A stretch of DNA of 10,592 nucleotides, taken from an uncultured Bacillota bacterium. GTDB taxonomy: Bacteria; Bacillota; Clostridia; Christensenellales; UBA1242. A program made the translations under genes and the position numbers. Numbering within the stretch: position 1 is the first letter of the stretch; every line of letters starts with the position of its first letter. Below, piece after piece: positions 1 to 6,372 of this stretch. The stretch is taken from the NCBI GenBank assembly GCA_900545735.1, contig URAC01000029.1, positions 1 to 10,592 of the forward strand, written 5' to 3'. The notes below the pieces were generated by a model. That model had not been told where the DNA came from. It saw nothing but the letters and a program-made list of their open reading frames with translations, and did not search any database.

Positions 1-46
1 AGATCATGCCTAGTCTCGTGGGCTCGGAGATGTGTATAAGAGACAG
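1..46. other. Nextera/Tn5 sequencing adapter (artefact)
   Basis: Not genomic. Positions 28-46 are the 19-base Tn5 mosaic end, 13-27 the Nextera read-2 adapter, and 5-12 (CATGCCTA) an i7 index in reverse complement. The same block recurs inverted at the other end. Genomic sequence starts at 47. Any protein running into this block gains the false C-terminus LLYTSPSPRD. Confidence 0.98.
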
Positions 47-387
47 TTACAATACTTCACTAATGCCCTAACATCTTTTAAAATCCCATATGCATGAACG
101 TATATAACAGTGCTTATATTGTCAGTATTTTTATTCACAACATCATTGATATTAAGGCAAAAATCCTGATCAACATCGACAAATAACGGGAAACACCCAT
201 ATTCTAGAATAACATCTACAACACTTTTACAAATTGTTATGGGGACAATGATATACGTGCCCTTTTTAATTTTAGCATTCATTAAACAATATTTAATCGC
301 TTCTGAACCATTATTTGTAATTTTACCATAATTAAAACCTAGAGTTTTGCAAATATTATGTTCTATTTTATTTTTCAAAATACGCAT
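47..387 (-). CDS. DegT/DnrJ/EryC1-family aminotransferase, N-terminal part only
   Basis: Partial PLP-dependent sugar aminotransferase: about 113 genomic residues of a protein normally near 370-400. Visible fold-type I features are NNGSEAIKYCL (residues 25-35), the strand pair VPITICKSVVDVILEYG...FVDVD (48-72), and VIYVHAYG (94-101), which aligns with the conserved A/V-x-H-x-x-G segment. The PLP lysine lies beyond the contig edge, so activity cannot be judged. I chose the ATG at 387 because GAGGA sits 6-7 nt upstream. An in-frame ATG at 411 has its purine run too close. The start overlaps the upstream acyltransferase gene by 20 nt, indicating translational coupling as the last visible gene of the operon. 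The N-terminus is short for the family, lacking the usual roughly 30-residue lead-in. A role in amino-sugar formation or a second transamination is inferred from context. Confidence 0.8.
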
Positions 388-1339
388 ACATTGTCCTCGC
401 CACTTCGTCATTACCTTTTATGTCATAATGCAAATTATAAAATCGATCTTGATATGCTCCAAAAGAAATGTTCCAATTTTCTACACTCTCATATACAGAC
501 CCTTCAAAGTCAATGTAATTAATATTTTTATATTTACTCAAAAACTTAAAAATATTGTCATATAGAAAAGCAATTGTTCCAAAATCGTAATTTTTATCAA
601 AATATGAATACATGATATAAGCTATTTTATTTCTCCATAACATACCAACAGAGCCTATAACTATATTATCTTTTATTGCGACAAAACACATTCCATTGTC
701 ATTTTTTATGGCTTCCGATAATATTGATTTAACTTCTTCGGCAGATGACTCAAACCCATATTTACTTTCCCATTCAACATATTTAGAAATCTTGGTATAC
801 TCAAGTTTAGAGTCAACTAAAAATTTAACATCATTTTTTACAGCCTTTCTTATTTCTTTTCGCCTATCGTGGCCATAGTTTAAGTATAATTTTTCAGGAT
901 TAGAAATATCAAGTTTATATGTATATCGAACTTCTGGCATAAAACCGCTTCTAATGTAAGGCATAATATCAACTATCATCGGGTCAATAGAAAAAGATAT
1001 GCTATTAAAACGTTCCTTTAGTGTTCGAATTAAGGTATTGTTTAAATCTCTTAAATACCTAATTTTGTTCCTTTGCTCGTTTGGCACGAATTTTATAACA
1101 GGTCCACCATAAGGGATATACATCGTACTTTGGTTTAAGTCCTTGCAATCATTGTGACAAAACAATGGCATAAATGCAATTATTCTATCGTTTTCTTCTA
1201 TAATAATAAATTGATTAACTTTTTTTAAACTAGTAAACCAGTCTGTAGAGAAAACAGTTCCATTAAAACTATTATCAATAAAATCATCTATGTTTATTTT
1301 GTTTACCAATTCTTTATGTGTTATTAATTTCCCAACCAT
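368..1339 (-). CDS. BioF2/FemAB-like GNAT acyltransferase (acyltransferase 2)
   Basis: A 323-residue protein with the double-GNAT layout of the FemAB/BioF2 group (Pfam Acetyltransf_6 type). The N-terminal half has S-T-D-W-F (31-35), a strand-turn-strand FIIIEENDRIIAFMPL (44-59) and YIPYGGP (74-80). The second half opens with YTYKLDIS (139-146), the basic RRKEIRKA (159-166) and ends with IDFEGS (276-281) and N-x-x-FGA (290-295), all typical of this family. Members transfer acyl or aminoacyl groups to amines in peptidoglycan bridges, polysaccharides or natural products. The donor (aminoacyl-tRNA or acyl-CoA) cannot be read from sequence. No signal peptide or membrane segment is visible, so it is probably cytosolic. 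ATG 1339 lies 1 nt after the previous gene's stop, and its SD (AGAGGA) is inside that gene's last codons, so translation is coupled. Confidence 0.82.
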   Translation of the reverse strand: MVGKLITHKELVNKINIDDFIDNSFNGTVFSTDWFTSLKKVNQFIIIEENDRIIAFMPLFCHNDCKDLNQSTMYIPYGGPVIKFVPNEQRNKIRYLRDLNNTLIRTLKERFNSISFSIDPMIVDIMPYIRSGFMPEVRYTYKLDISNPEKLYLNYGHDRRKEIRKAVKNDVKFLVDSKLEYTKISKYVEWESKYGFESSAEEVKSILSEAIKNDNGMCFVAIKDNIVIGSVGMLWRNKIAYIMYSYFDKNYDFGTIAFLYDNIFKFLSKYKNINYIDFEGSVYESVENWNISFGAYQDRFYNLHYDIKGNDEVARTMYAYFEK

Positions 1340-1340
1340 T

Positions 1341-2174
1341 TCATCCTCTTATTTCAAAATGATATCTATCAACTTCGCCATTTTTTAACATGTCATAAAA
1401 CTGGCTACGTCTGCCCCAAAAATCCAATTTTAAATTGTTATTTTGATCGTTTAAAATATGGTTCATATGATTAAATAATACTTTTATACCAGCATTGTAG
1501 ATTCTCCCATTATCAGAAGCTCCCCATTTGACTGCAAACCATGTATCATTATCTGCTTTAAACCATAATGAATAAGCTAAAGGGGCTTTATCTTTAAACG
1601 CTACCATTAAAGAAGATTTGCTTGGCTCTGACATTAAATAAAATACATATTGCAAATCTTCTCTGTCTAAAGATTTCATATCGCATTTATCTTTGCCTTT
1701 CCATGACCTTTTATCTATTGATAGAACGCTTGTCCATAAATCTAAATTCCCATTAAATATTTTATATTCCAATGTATCATCATTAACATATTTAACATAA
1801 TCTCTTTTCAACAACTCACACTTGGATTTTATATACACATTTAATGATTCATTAATTGAAAGGGTAGGGGCTTTCCATTGATCGTTTATTATTAATTGCA
1901 ATTTATTCTCATTACACCAAGTTTTTAAAAATTCAAGTTGATCTTTGGATAAATCAATATACTTGAAAACAACCTTTTTATCATTAACAATGGAACTTTT
2001 TATTAGTTTTAATAAGTTTTCCGAGAAATTTATTGCAAAAAATTGCAAACAAAGTATTTCATTTTCTCTGATTAGAAAATCAACATTATCAAGTGTAACA
2101 ATATTGCTTATATCATATCTTATTTTATTTGATTGTTTCCAAATTTTACTTGTTGTGAAATTATTTGTTTGCAA
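1341..2174 (-). CDS. BioF2-like GNAT acyltransferase (acyltransferase 1), TTG start
   Basis: A 277-residue protein in which the C-terminal GNAT domain of the BioF2-like (Acetyltransf_6) family is recognisable. Features are WKAPTLSI (100-107), the K-x-R region KRDYVKYV (123-130), S-x-D-x-R-S-W (152-158), the core strands LAYSLWFKAD and TWFAVKWGAS (199-220), NAGIKVLFNHM (227-237) and the closing LDFWGRR (250-256). The N-terminal 90 residues are divergent. The start is TTG at 2174, supported by GGAGG 9 nt upstream. There is no Met between it and residue 166, so a later ATG would remove most of the conserved fold. It overlaps the upstream aminotransferase gene by 14 nt. Sequence similarity to the next gene product is low, so the two are not a recent duplication. 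It probably acylates an amine made by the neighbouring aminotransferase; the donor is unknown. Confidence 0.8.
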   Translation of the reverse strand: MQTNNFTTSKIWKQSNKIRYDISNIVTLDNVDFLIRENEILCLQFFAINFSENLLKLIKSSIVNDKKVVFKYIDLSKDQLEFLKTWCNENKLQLIINDQWKAPTLSINESLNVYIKSKCELLKRDYVKYVNDDTLEYKIFNGNLDLWTSVLSIDKRSWKGKDKCDMKSLDREDLQYVFYLMSEPSKSSLMVAFKDKAPLAYSLWFKADNDTWFAVKWGASDNGRIYNAGIKVLFNHMNHILNDQNNNLKLDFWGRRSQFYDMLKNGEVDRYHFEIRG

Positions 2175-3360
2175 TTTGAAATTCCTCCATTTTTGAAATA
2201 ATATATTTGATATGTTTTTTTCGTAATTGCGAAGATAAATTAAACCAAGCAGTTCTATTTATTAAATCAATTGCAACAGGGCAATCATTTTCTGAATATT
2301 CAATATCGGTAAGGTTAAATGGATAATTGGACTTATTGGGACCTTGTTTTTTTATAAATACATCATATCCGTTTATAAGTTTTGTACAATACTTATTGAA
2401 AGGAATATTGTTTTCATTCATAAAAGATATAAAATCAGAGCATTCCTTTTGGCTTTTAAATTGTAAACACAGGCTCACATTTATGTTTGTATTTAATTGT
2501 TTTTTTGCCCTAATGCTATAATAAGGTGTATTTTTTATATATTTATTAAAGTAATCAAAATTTTCATTTTGCTTTTTGATTATTTTATTTATTTTACCTA
2601 GTTGAGCAAGTGCAACAGCGCTTTGCAGCTCAGTAAGTTTATAATTCTCTCCGTAAGAAGTCTCTCCATTATTCCATGTGGGGTAGTCACACCCAACTCT
2701 ATGTCCACCATTATCATGATAATCTTTTGCTTTTTGATATGCACTATAATCATTGGTTGCTATAAACCCACCCTCGCCACAAGTTATAGTTTTGCCTGCT
2801 TGTAGACTGAAAGCTCCAATATTTCCAAGCGTACCGCTTTTTTTATTATTATACTCACTGCCAAATGCCTGCGCTGTATCTTCTATAATTATTAGATTGT
2901 GTTTCCTTGCAATTTCAATAATTGGATTCATATCACAACATTGACCTTGCATGTGAATACACATAATTGCTTTAGTTTTCTTTGTTATTGCTTTTTCAAT
3001 TTTGGTAGGATCAATGTTCATTGATTCATCAATATCTACAAATTTAGGTATCGCTCCACAAGCCAAAACACTAGACGCTGAAGCAATAAATGTAAATGGG
3101 CTCATAATCACTTCATCACCGTTGCCGATGTTATATGCTATACAAGATAATTTTAATGCTGACGCCCCATTTGAGCAGGCTAAAACATATTTAACACCTA
3201 AATACTGTTTAATTTTTTCTTCTAATTTGTCTGTCATGTATAATAAATTTGGACCATGATATCTAAACAAAGATTTGGAATTCAAAACTTTTAATACATT
3301 TATTTTTTCTTTCAAGCCAATATAATTGGTACCTATGAATGGATTATTTGGTATTTTCAT
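2161..3360 (-). CDS. DegT/DnrJ/EryC1/StrS-family PLP aminotransferase
   Basis: A complete 399-residue sugar or cyclitol aminotransferase. It shows the SNGASALKL cofactor-phosphate region (63-71), MSPFTFIASASSVL (86-99), the pyridine-N-binding Asp in IIEDTAQAFGS (D161), and the Schiff-base lysine K190 in FSLQAGKTITCGEGG. GENYKLTELQSAVALAQL (237-254) is the family helix near the dimer interface. The lysine is present, so this is an aminotransferase and not a ColD-type dehydratase, where His replaces it. Where many sugar aminotransferases have His just before the active lysine, this has Q-A-G-K, which I recall from cyclitol/AHBA-type members; that is a weak hint only. Expected reaction: transfer of an amino group from Glu/Gln to a keto sugar. 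ATG 3360 has AAGGA 8-9 nt upstream and overlaps the glycosyltransferase gene by 17 nt. Confidence 0.93.
   Translation of the reverse strand: MKIPNNPFIGTNYIGLKEKINVLKVLNSKSLFRYHGPNLLYMTDKLEEKIKQYLGVKYVLACSNGASALKLSCIAYNIGNGDEVIMSPFTFIASASSVLACGAIPKFVDIDESMNIDPTKIEKAITKKTKAIMCIHMQGQCCDMNPIIEIARKHNLIIIEDTAQAFGSEYNNKKSGTLGNIGAFSLQAGKTITCGEGGFIATNDYSAYQKAKDYHDNGGHRVGCDYPTWNNGETSYGENYKLTELQSAVALAQLGKINKIIKKQNENFDYFNKYIKNTPYYSIRAKKQLNTNINVSLCLQFKSQKECSDFISFMNENNIPFNKYCTKLINGYDVFIKKQGPNKSNYPFNLTDIEYSENDCPVAIDLINRTAWFNLSSQLRKKHIKYIISKMEEFQIANK
2172..2188 (-). promoter_or_regulatory. RBS for a TTG start
   Basis: GGAGG at 2184-2188 lies 9 nt before TTG 2174 and within the last codons of the upstream aminotransferase gene. 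It supports the non-ATG start of the first acyltransferase, which has no early Met. Confidence 0.7.
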
Positions 3361-4504
3361 TTTTTATTCCTTTTAAAATTGTGTTTACAACGATTTCAGA
3401 TGCATTATTTGAAAACTTTGATGCATAAATGTCTCTTTTGGCAAAATAGGAGTTCTGATTTTGTGAATTTATGAATTCATTTACTCGATTAGATAAAATA
3501 TTTGAATTGTCTGATAAGTATTTTTTTACATTCTCTACGACCATTTTCACCCCAGTTTCTTCATCTAATAAGTTGGGTACATCATTATAAAATGAGTAAC
3601 TGTCCCAGTTAACCAAATTAAAACCTAAATCTAGTTTTTTGTATTCATTTAATTGTAATAATTGACTATAATTTATTGGAGGAATAAACATAATGGCCTT
3701 GGCAATACCAACAGACTCCATAAAATTCCCCAAACCAGATGACATAATCACATGCGAACAAATATGAAGTTTATCTAAATATTCTTTATTAGAAAGTGTT
3801 TTTATCTTAACATTTGGGAACGGCAGAGAGATTTTAACTAACGCGTCAATCACTCCACTGCCACCACAAACATAAATTGTATCAAATTTTTTAACTACAT
3901 TTGTAGTTAATATTTCTTTTAAAATTTTCAAATAAAATTTATCAACTATTTCCTTGTCCAACATAAAAGATTCTGCTCCGCCAAAGTTAATCATCAACGA
4001 ATTCTCAGATTTATAGTGCTTTCTATCAATATCTCTTAATGGCCCAATAAATATTGGAGATTTTACATCTTTGCCTATTTTTTGAAAATTTTCTTTACTG
4101 CTGAACGTCTCTGATATGAAATATCCATCAATATTTTCTAGCCCAGATGTAATCCTATCCCACATCCACACTAAATTGTCTATAAAATAAACGTTTTTAT
4201 TACCTAATCGTTTTGCATAGATTGCACCAAACTGATTTTCTGAACTTAAAACCGCAACAGCATCTTTAAATATTTGTTGTTGTTTTTCAAGCTCTGAATA
4301 ATCATAAGTTTTACATTCAATCACTTTGTCAAAAAGATTAGATAGTACAGCCTGTTCTTTCGCTATACTTGTTCCTAAAAAGTATAATTTTATATTTAAT
4401 TTTTGACGGTATAACTCATTTTTTAGCTGTTTTATTACATTTAGGCATGTTATTATTGGACCGTATCCAAACTTTTCTGCTGTGACTAAAATATAATTAT
4501 CCAT
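3344..4504 (-). CDS. GT-B fold glycosyltransferase, possibly CGA-synthase-like
   Basis: A 386-residue putative cytosolic glycosyltransferase with two Rossmann-like halves. The N-terminal half starts ILVTAEKFGYGPIITCLNVI (4-23), the acceptor-side loop and helix of GT-B enzymes. The C-terminal half contains MINFGGAES (171-179), YVCGGSG (211-217), and the donor-binding segment VIMSSGLGNFMES (252-264), followed by FIPPINYSQLLQLNEY (273-288). The latter resembles the S-G-x-G-x-x-x-E nucleotide-sugar site of GT1/GT28-type enzymes. Beside a MilB/BlsM-like protein and a radical SAM enzyme, the parallel is cytosylglucuronic acid synthase (BlsD/MilC), which joins cytosine to UDP-glucuronate; this is inference. 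An ordinary amino-sugar glycosyltransferase is the alternative. ATG 4504 is 1 nt after the radical SAM stop, with SD AGAGG in that gene's last codons. Confidence 0.78.
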   Translation of the reverse strand: MDNYILVTAEKFGYGPIITCLNVIKQLKNELYRQKLNIKLYFLGTSIAKEQAVLSNLFDKVIECKTYDYSELEKQQQIFKDAVAVLSSENQFGAIYAKRLGNKNVYFIDNLVWMWDRITSGLENIDGYFISETFSSKENFQKIGKDVKSPIFIGPLRDIDRKHYKSENSLMINFGGAESFMLDKEIVDKFYLKILKEILTTNVVKKFDTIYVCGGSGVIDALVKISLPFPNVKIKTLSNKEYLDKLHICSHVIMSSGLGNFMESVGIAKAIMFIPPINYSQLLQLNEYKKLDLGFNLVNWDSYSFYNDVPNLLDEETGVKMVVENVKKYLSDNSNILSNRVNEFINSQNQNSYFAKRDIYASKFSNNASEIVVNTILKGIKNENTK

Positions 4505-4505
4505 A

Positions 4506-5519
4506 TTAATCCTCTTTTAAATAACACCTATTGAAAATGCAATTTGATTCATCACATTTTGCTTTACAATTTAATTTACCATTATTCAATTCAACTAAAA
4601 GTTGTTTTCGTTTTTTATCATTCCAAATTTCTTTAAAAGACGCTTTATGTAGATCACCTAAACAATACAAAATTCTATCTCTATGTATTGAACAATCACA
4701 TGGATAAACTAAGCCAGTAGGACCATCTATAAAAGCTGCAAAATTTGCAAAAAAACACCTCATATCATCGTTTTGCAATCTTGCACCATTTTCATCTATA
4801 TTTTCATTAAAAATGTTTAGATTTTCACATAGTAAACTTATATTATATTTTTTGATCAGGTCTAAATAATGCTGCTTGCTTTCATTAAAAGCCACTACCT
4901 GTTCTTTTGTTGGAGTTAATTCTTTACAATCTTTAATCAATATAGGATTAATAAAATCAAAATTTATTTTTTCTTTTAGTTTAATAAAATCTTCAAAGTA
5001 GTCGATGTTTTCACTATTTATTACATGATTAAGATTAATTTTTACTAATGGTTTAATTTTCTTTAACTCATTAATTCCATTAGCTGCATTTTCAAATAAA
5101 TTATTAGTTCTTCTTAATTTATTATGGACCTTGGGGTCGCTGCTATCAATTGAAACAAATACTGCTTTTAAGTTTACATTTACTAACTTATTTATTTGAT
5201 TTTTCAATAAAAAACCATTTGTTATGAAGATAATTTCTAATCCTTTACTAGATGCATACTGCATATAACTTATGATATTATTATCCATGAACGGCTCGCC
5301 ACCGCCAGTAAAATGTATGTACTTTGTACCCAAGTCTGCAAATTCATCAATCAACTTGTATACATCAATTGAACACAACTTTTCTTTGTTTTGTCTAACA
5401 TCACAAAAAACACAGTTGGCATTACAAACATTGGTTAAGGATAAATAAACAAAGAATGGTTTATCTTTATATTCTTCTTTTACTTTGTTTATGTTTTCAT
5501 TTAACAATGAAAGATACAT
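4506..5519 (-). CDS. Radical SAM enzyme with Cys-rich SPASM/twitch-like C-terminus
   Basis: A 337-residue radical SAM protein. The SAM-cluster motif CX3CX2C is C32, C36, C39 (TNVCNANCVFCD); the SAM-binding GGE motif is TGGGEP (71-76); beta-strand motifs IIFITNG (96-102) and FVSIDSSD (121-128) complete the partial barrel. The C-terminal 85 residues hold C255, C274, C276, C286, C318, C322, C327 and C332, with IDGPTGLVYPC (264-274) and SFKEIW (294-299), the pattern of SPASM/twitch auxiliary-cluster domains. Family roles include alcohol dehydrogenation (BtrN type), epimerisation and peptide modification; BlsE/MilG-type enzymes decarboxylate the sugar of cytosylglucuronate. Which applies is undecided. 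ATG 5519 is preferred over one at 5585 because AAGGAG lies 7 nt upstream and it forms a TAATG overlap with the preceding stop; the longer form would run deep into that gene. Confidence 0.92.
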   Translation of the reverse strand: MYLSLLNENINKVKEEYKDKPFFVYLSLTNVCNANCVFCDVRQNKEKLCSIDVYKLIDEFADLGTKYIHFTGGGEPFMDNNIISYMQYASSKGLEIIFITNGFLLKNQINKLVNVNLKAVFVSIDSSDPKVHNKLRRTNNLFENAANGINELKKIKPLVKINLNHVINSENIDYFEDFIKLKEKINFDFINPILIKDCKELTPTKEQVVAFNESKQHYLDLIKKYNISLLCENLNIFNENIDENGARLQNDDMRCFFANFAAFIDGPTGLVYPCDCSIHRDRILYCLGDLHKASFKEIWNDKKRKQLLVELNNGKLNCKAKCDESNCIFNRCYLKED

Positions 5520-5974
5520 TAATTTTCTCCTTTCGTGGTAATTGTCTTCTTTATATCCTCGAGTAATTGCTTTGATGGAAAACAATCAGAATAATGATAA
5601 ATTACGTTTGTTAAACTTTTTAATCCCATCACTACCGGTGAGTATTTCTTATCTTTTTCTAAAAAAATATGCATAGTTTTTTTATTGGCTGATGCCCAAC
5701 CCATTTCAACATGGACGCCTCCTGAAATGGGATCTCCTGGAACAACAATCATTAAATCTGACTTGATTACACCGTCATAATCATTTGGTACGCATTCTTC
5801 TGGTCCTTTATATTCTGCGCCCCAATTTTCTCTTTCGTGAGCTAAGAAATACTGGTGGTTATTTTTTTTGGCTATTTTTTTTAACTCATCAAAAAAATAT
5901 CTGTATTGAGTTTCAACTTGACCTGTTTTTTTGTCACAAAGTTGAGCAAATGGGAAAGCATAAAAAATATACAT
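5519..5974 (-). CDS. Nucleoside 2-deoxyribosyltransferase-fold protein, MilB/BlsM-like CMP hydrolase candidate
   Basis: A 151-residue protein of the nucleoside 2-deoxyribosyltransferase superfamily, which cleaves N-glycosidic bonds of (deoxy)nucleosides or nucleotides through a catalytic Glu. The core is KSDLMIVVPG (71-80; D73) and GGVHVEMGWAS (85-95; E90 as predicted nucleophile). FLAHERENWGAEYKGPEE (43-60) resembles the AHxREAWG-type segment that I recall from the CMP hydrolases MilB (mildiomycin) and BlsM (blasticidin S), as does LEKDKKYSPVVMGL (104-117). If that holds, the reaction is CMP to cytosine plus ribose 5-phosphate. I could not align it. A deoxyribosyltransferase or a nucleotide-salvage protein is the alternative. 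ATG 5974 has AGGAGG 8 nt upstream and abuts the MazG-like stop with no gap; the MazG partner suits a supply of nucleoside monophosphate. Confidence 0.85.
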   Translation of the reverse strand: MYIFYAFPFAQLCDKKTGQVETQYRYFFDELKKIAKKNNHQYFLAHERENWGAEYKGPEECVPNDYDGVIKSDLMIVVPGDPISGGVHVEMGWASANKKTMHIFLEKDKKYSPVVMGLKSLTNVIYHYSDCFPSKQLLEDIKKTITTKGEN

Positions 5975-6274
5975 TTATTTACCCTCCTTTAACTGTTTTA
6001 TTCTTTTTTGCGTTCTTATTAATTTTGCTAATCTTATCTTTTGAATTTTTTCTTCGCCAAAGTACATTTCTATTTGTTCAAGCATATTGTGAACATCCGC
6101 CAACTCTTCGTATAGGTTGTCTTTTACGGCTTGATCAGCGTTTTCATAATCATACCTTTTATATTTACACAACGCTTTTATTAATTCTCCCATCTCTTCA
6201 ATCAGCATTGTGCTTTGTGGTTCATAGCCCCAATAATCTAATGCTTCTTTTGAAATTTGTTTAATTTGATCCAT
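5975..6274 (-). CDS. MazG-like nucleotide pyrophosphohydrolase
   Basis: A 99-residue all-alpha NTP pyrophosphohydrolase of the MazG/dUTPase-like superfamily. The Mg2+-binding helices carry E26-E27-x-x-E30 (LIEEMGELIKAL) and E56-E57-x-x-D60 (NLYEELADVHNML), the expected EExxE and ExxD signature. Enzymes of this group hydrolyse NTPs or dNTPs to the monophosphate and PPi, in housecleaning or in supplying nucleotide precursors. It is one-domain size, like the short MazG-type proteins, and is the first gene of the operon. Start 6274 is set by AGGAGG 5 nt upstream; an in-frame ATG at 6325 lies inside the predicted promoter and is rejected. Directly followed by the nucleotide-hydrolase-like gene, it could convert CTP to CMP as substrate for that enzyme; this is inference. 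Confidence 0.88.
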   Translation of the reverse strand: MDQIKQISKEALDYWGYEPQSTMLIEEMGELIKALCKYKRYDYENADQAVKDNLYEELADVHNMLEQIEMYFGEEKIQKIRLAKLIRTQKRIKQLKEGK

Positions 6275-6285
6275 TTTTACCTCCT
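6272..6285 (-). promoter_or_regulatory. RBS fixing the MazG-like start
   Basis: AGGAGG at 6280-6285 stands 5 nt before ATG 6274. It shows the gene starts here and not at the in-frame ATG 51 bases upstream. Confidence 0.85.
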
Positions 6286-6291
6286 GAATTA

Positions 6292-6305
6292 TGATAAGTT
6301 TATCA
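6292..6305. promoter_or_regulatory. Palindrome on the operon -10, candidate operator
   Basis: TGATAA-GT-TTATCA, perfect 6-base arms with a 2-base centre, covering the -10 hexamer. A related TGAT-AA-ATCA palindrome (7249-7258) sits on the -35 of the LysR gene promoter. A protein bound here would block RNA polymerase. The regulator is unknown; the adjacent LysR-type protein is the obvious candidate. Confidence 0.4.
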
Positions 6306-6325
6306 GATTTTTTATAGTAAGTCAA
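6297..6325 (-). promoter_or_regulatory. Sigma-A-like promoter of the biosynthetic operon
   Basis: On the minus strand, -35 TTGACT (6320-6325), 17-nt spacer, -10 TAAACT (6297-6302). It lies just upstream of the MazG-like gene, leaving a short leader with the AGGAGG site. It is the only good promoter seen for the eight-gene operon. Confidence 0.7.
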
Positions 6326-6344
6326 CTAATTATAAATTATTTTT

Positions 6345-6372
6345 ATAAAAAACTACCCATATTTAGGTAGTT
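6345..6372 (-). terminator. Terminator of the LysR-type gene
   Basis: On the minus strand, AACTACC (6366-6372) pairs with GGTAGTT (6351-6357) across an 8-base loop, followed by a T run (TTTTATAAAA). The stem overlaps the LysR stop codon, so the regulator is transcribed separately from the operon that begins about 20 bases downstream. Confidence 0.7.

Noticed and set aside
10..45. C-terminal CLLYTSPSPRD of the truncated aminotransferase
   Set aside because: It is the translation of adapter sequence, a well-known contaminant peptide.
2161..5519. Aminoglycoside-type cluster (BtrN/BtrS-like pair)
   Set aside because: The radical SAM and DegT aminotransferase pair would fit, but no 2-deoxy-scyllo-inosose synthase is present and the NDT-fold and MazG genes are unexplained; kept as an alternative only.
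5520..5585. N-terminal extension of the radical SAM protein to an ATG at 5585
   Set aside because: The ATG at 5519 has a good AAGGAG site and a TAATG overlap; the extension has no family similarity.
47..6274. O-antigen or capsule cluster
   Set aside because: Not excluded, but no flippase, polymerase, membrane transferase or nucleotide-sugar synthesis genes are present, while MazG-like and NDT-fold genes are unusual there.
6275..6325. N-terminal extension of the MazG-like protein to an ATG at 6325
   Set aside because: It spans the predicted promoter and operator, and the AGGAGG site supports the ATG at 6274.
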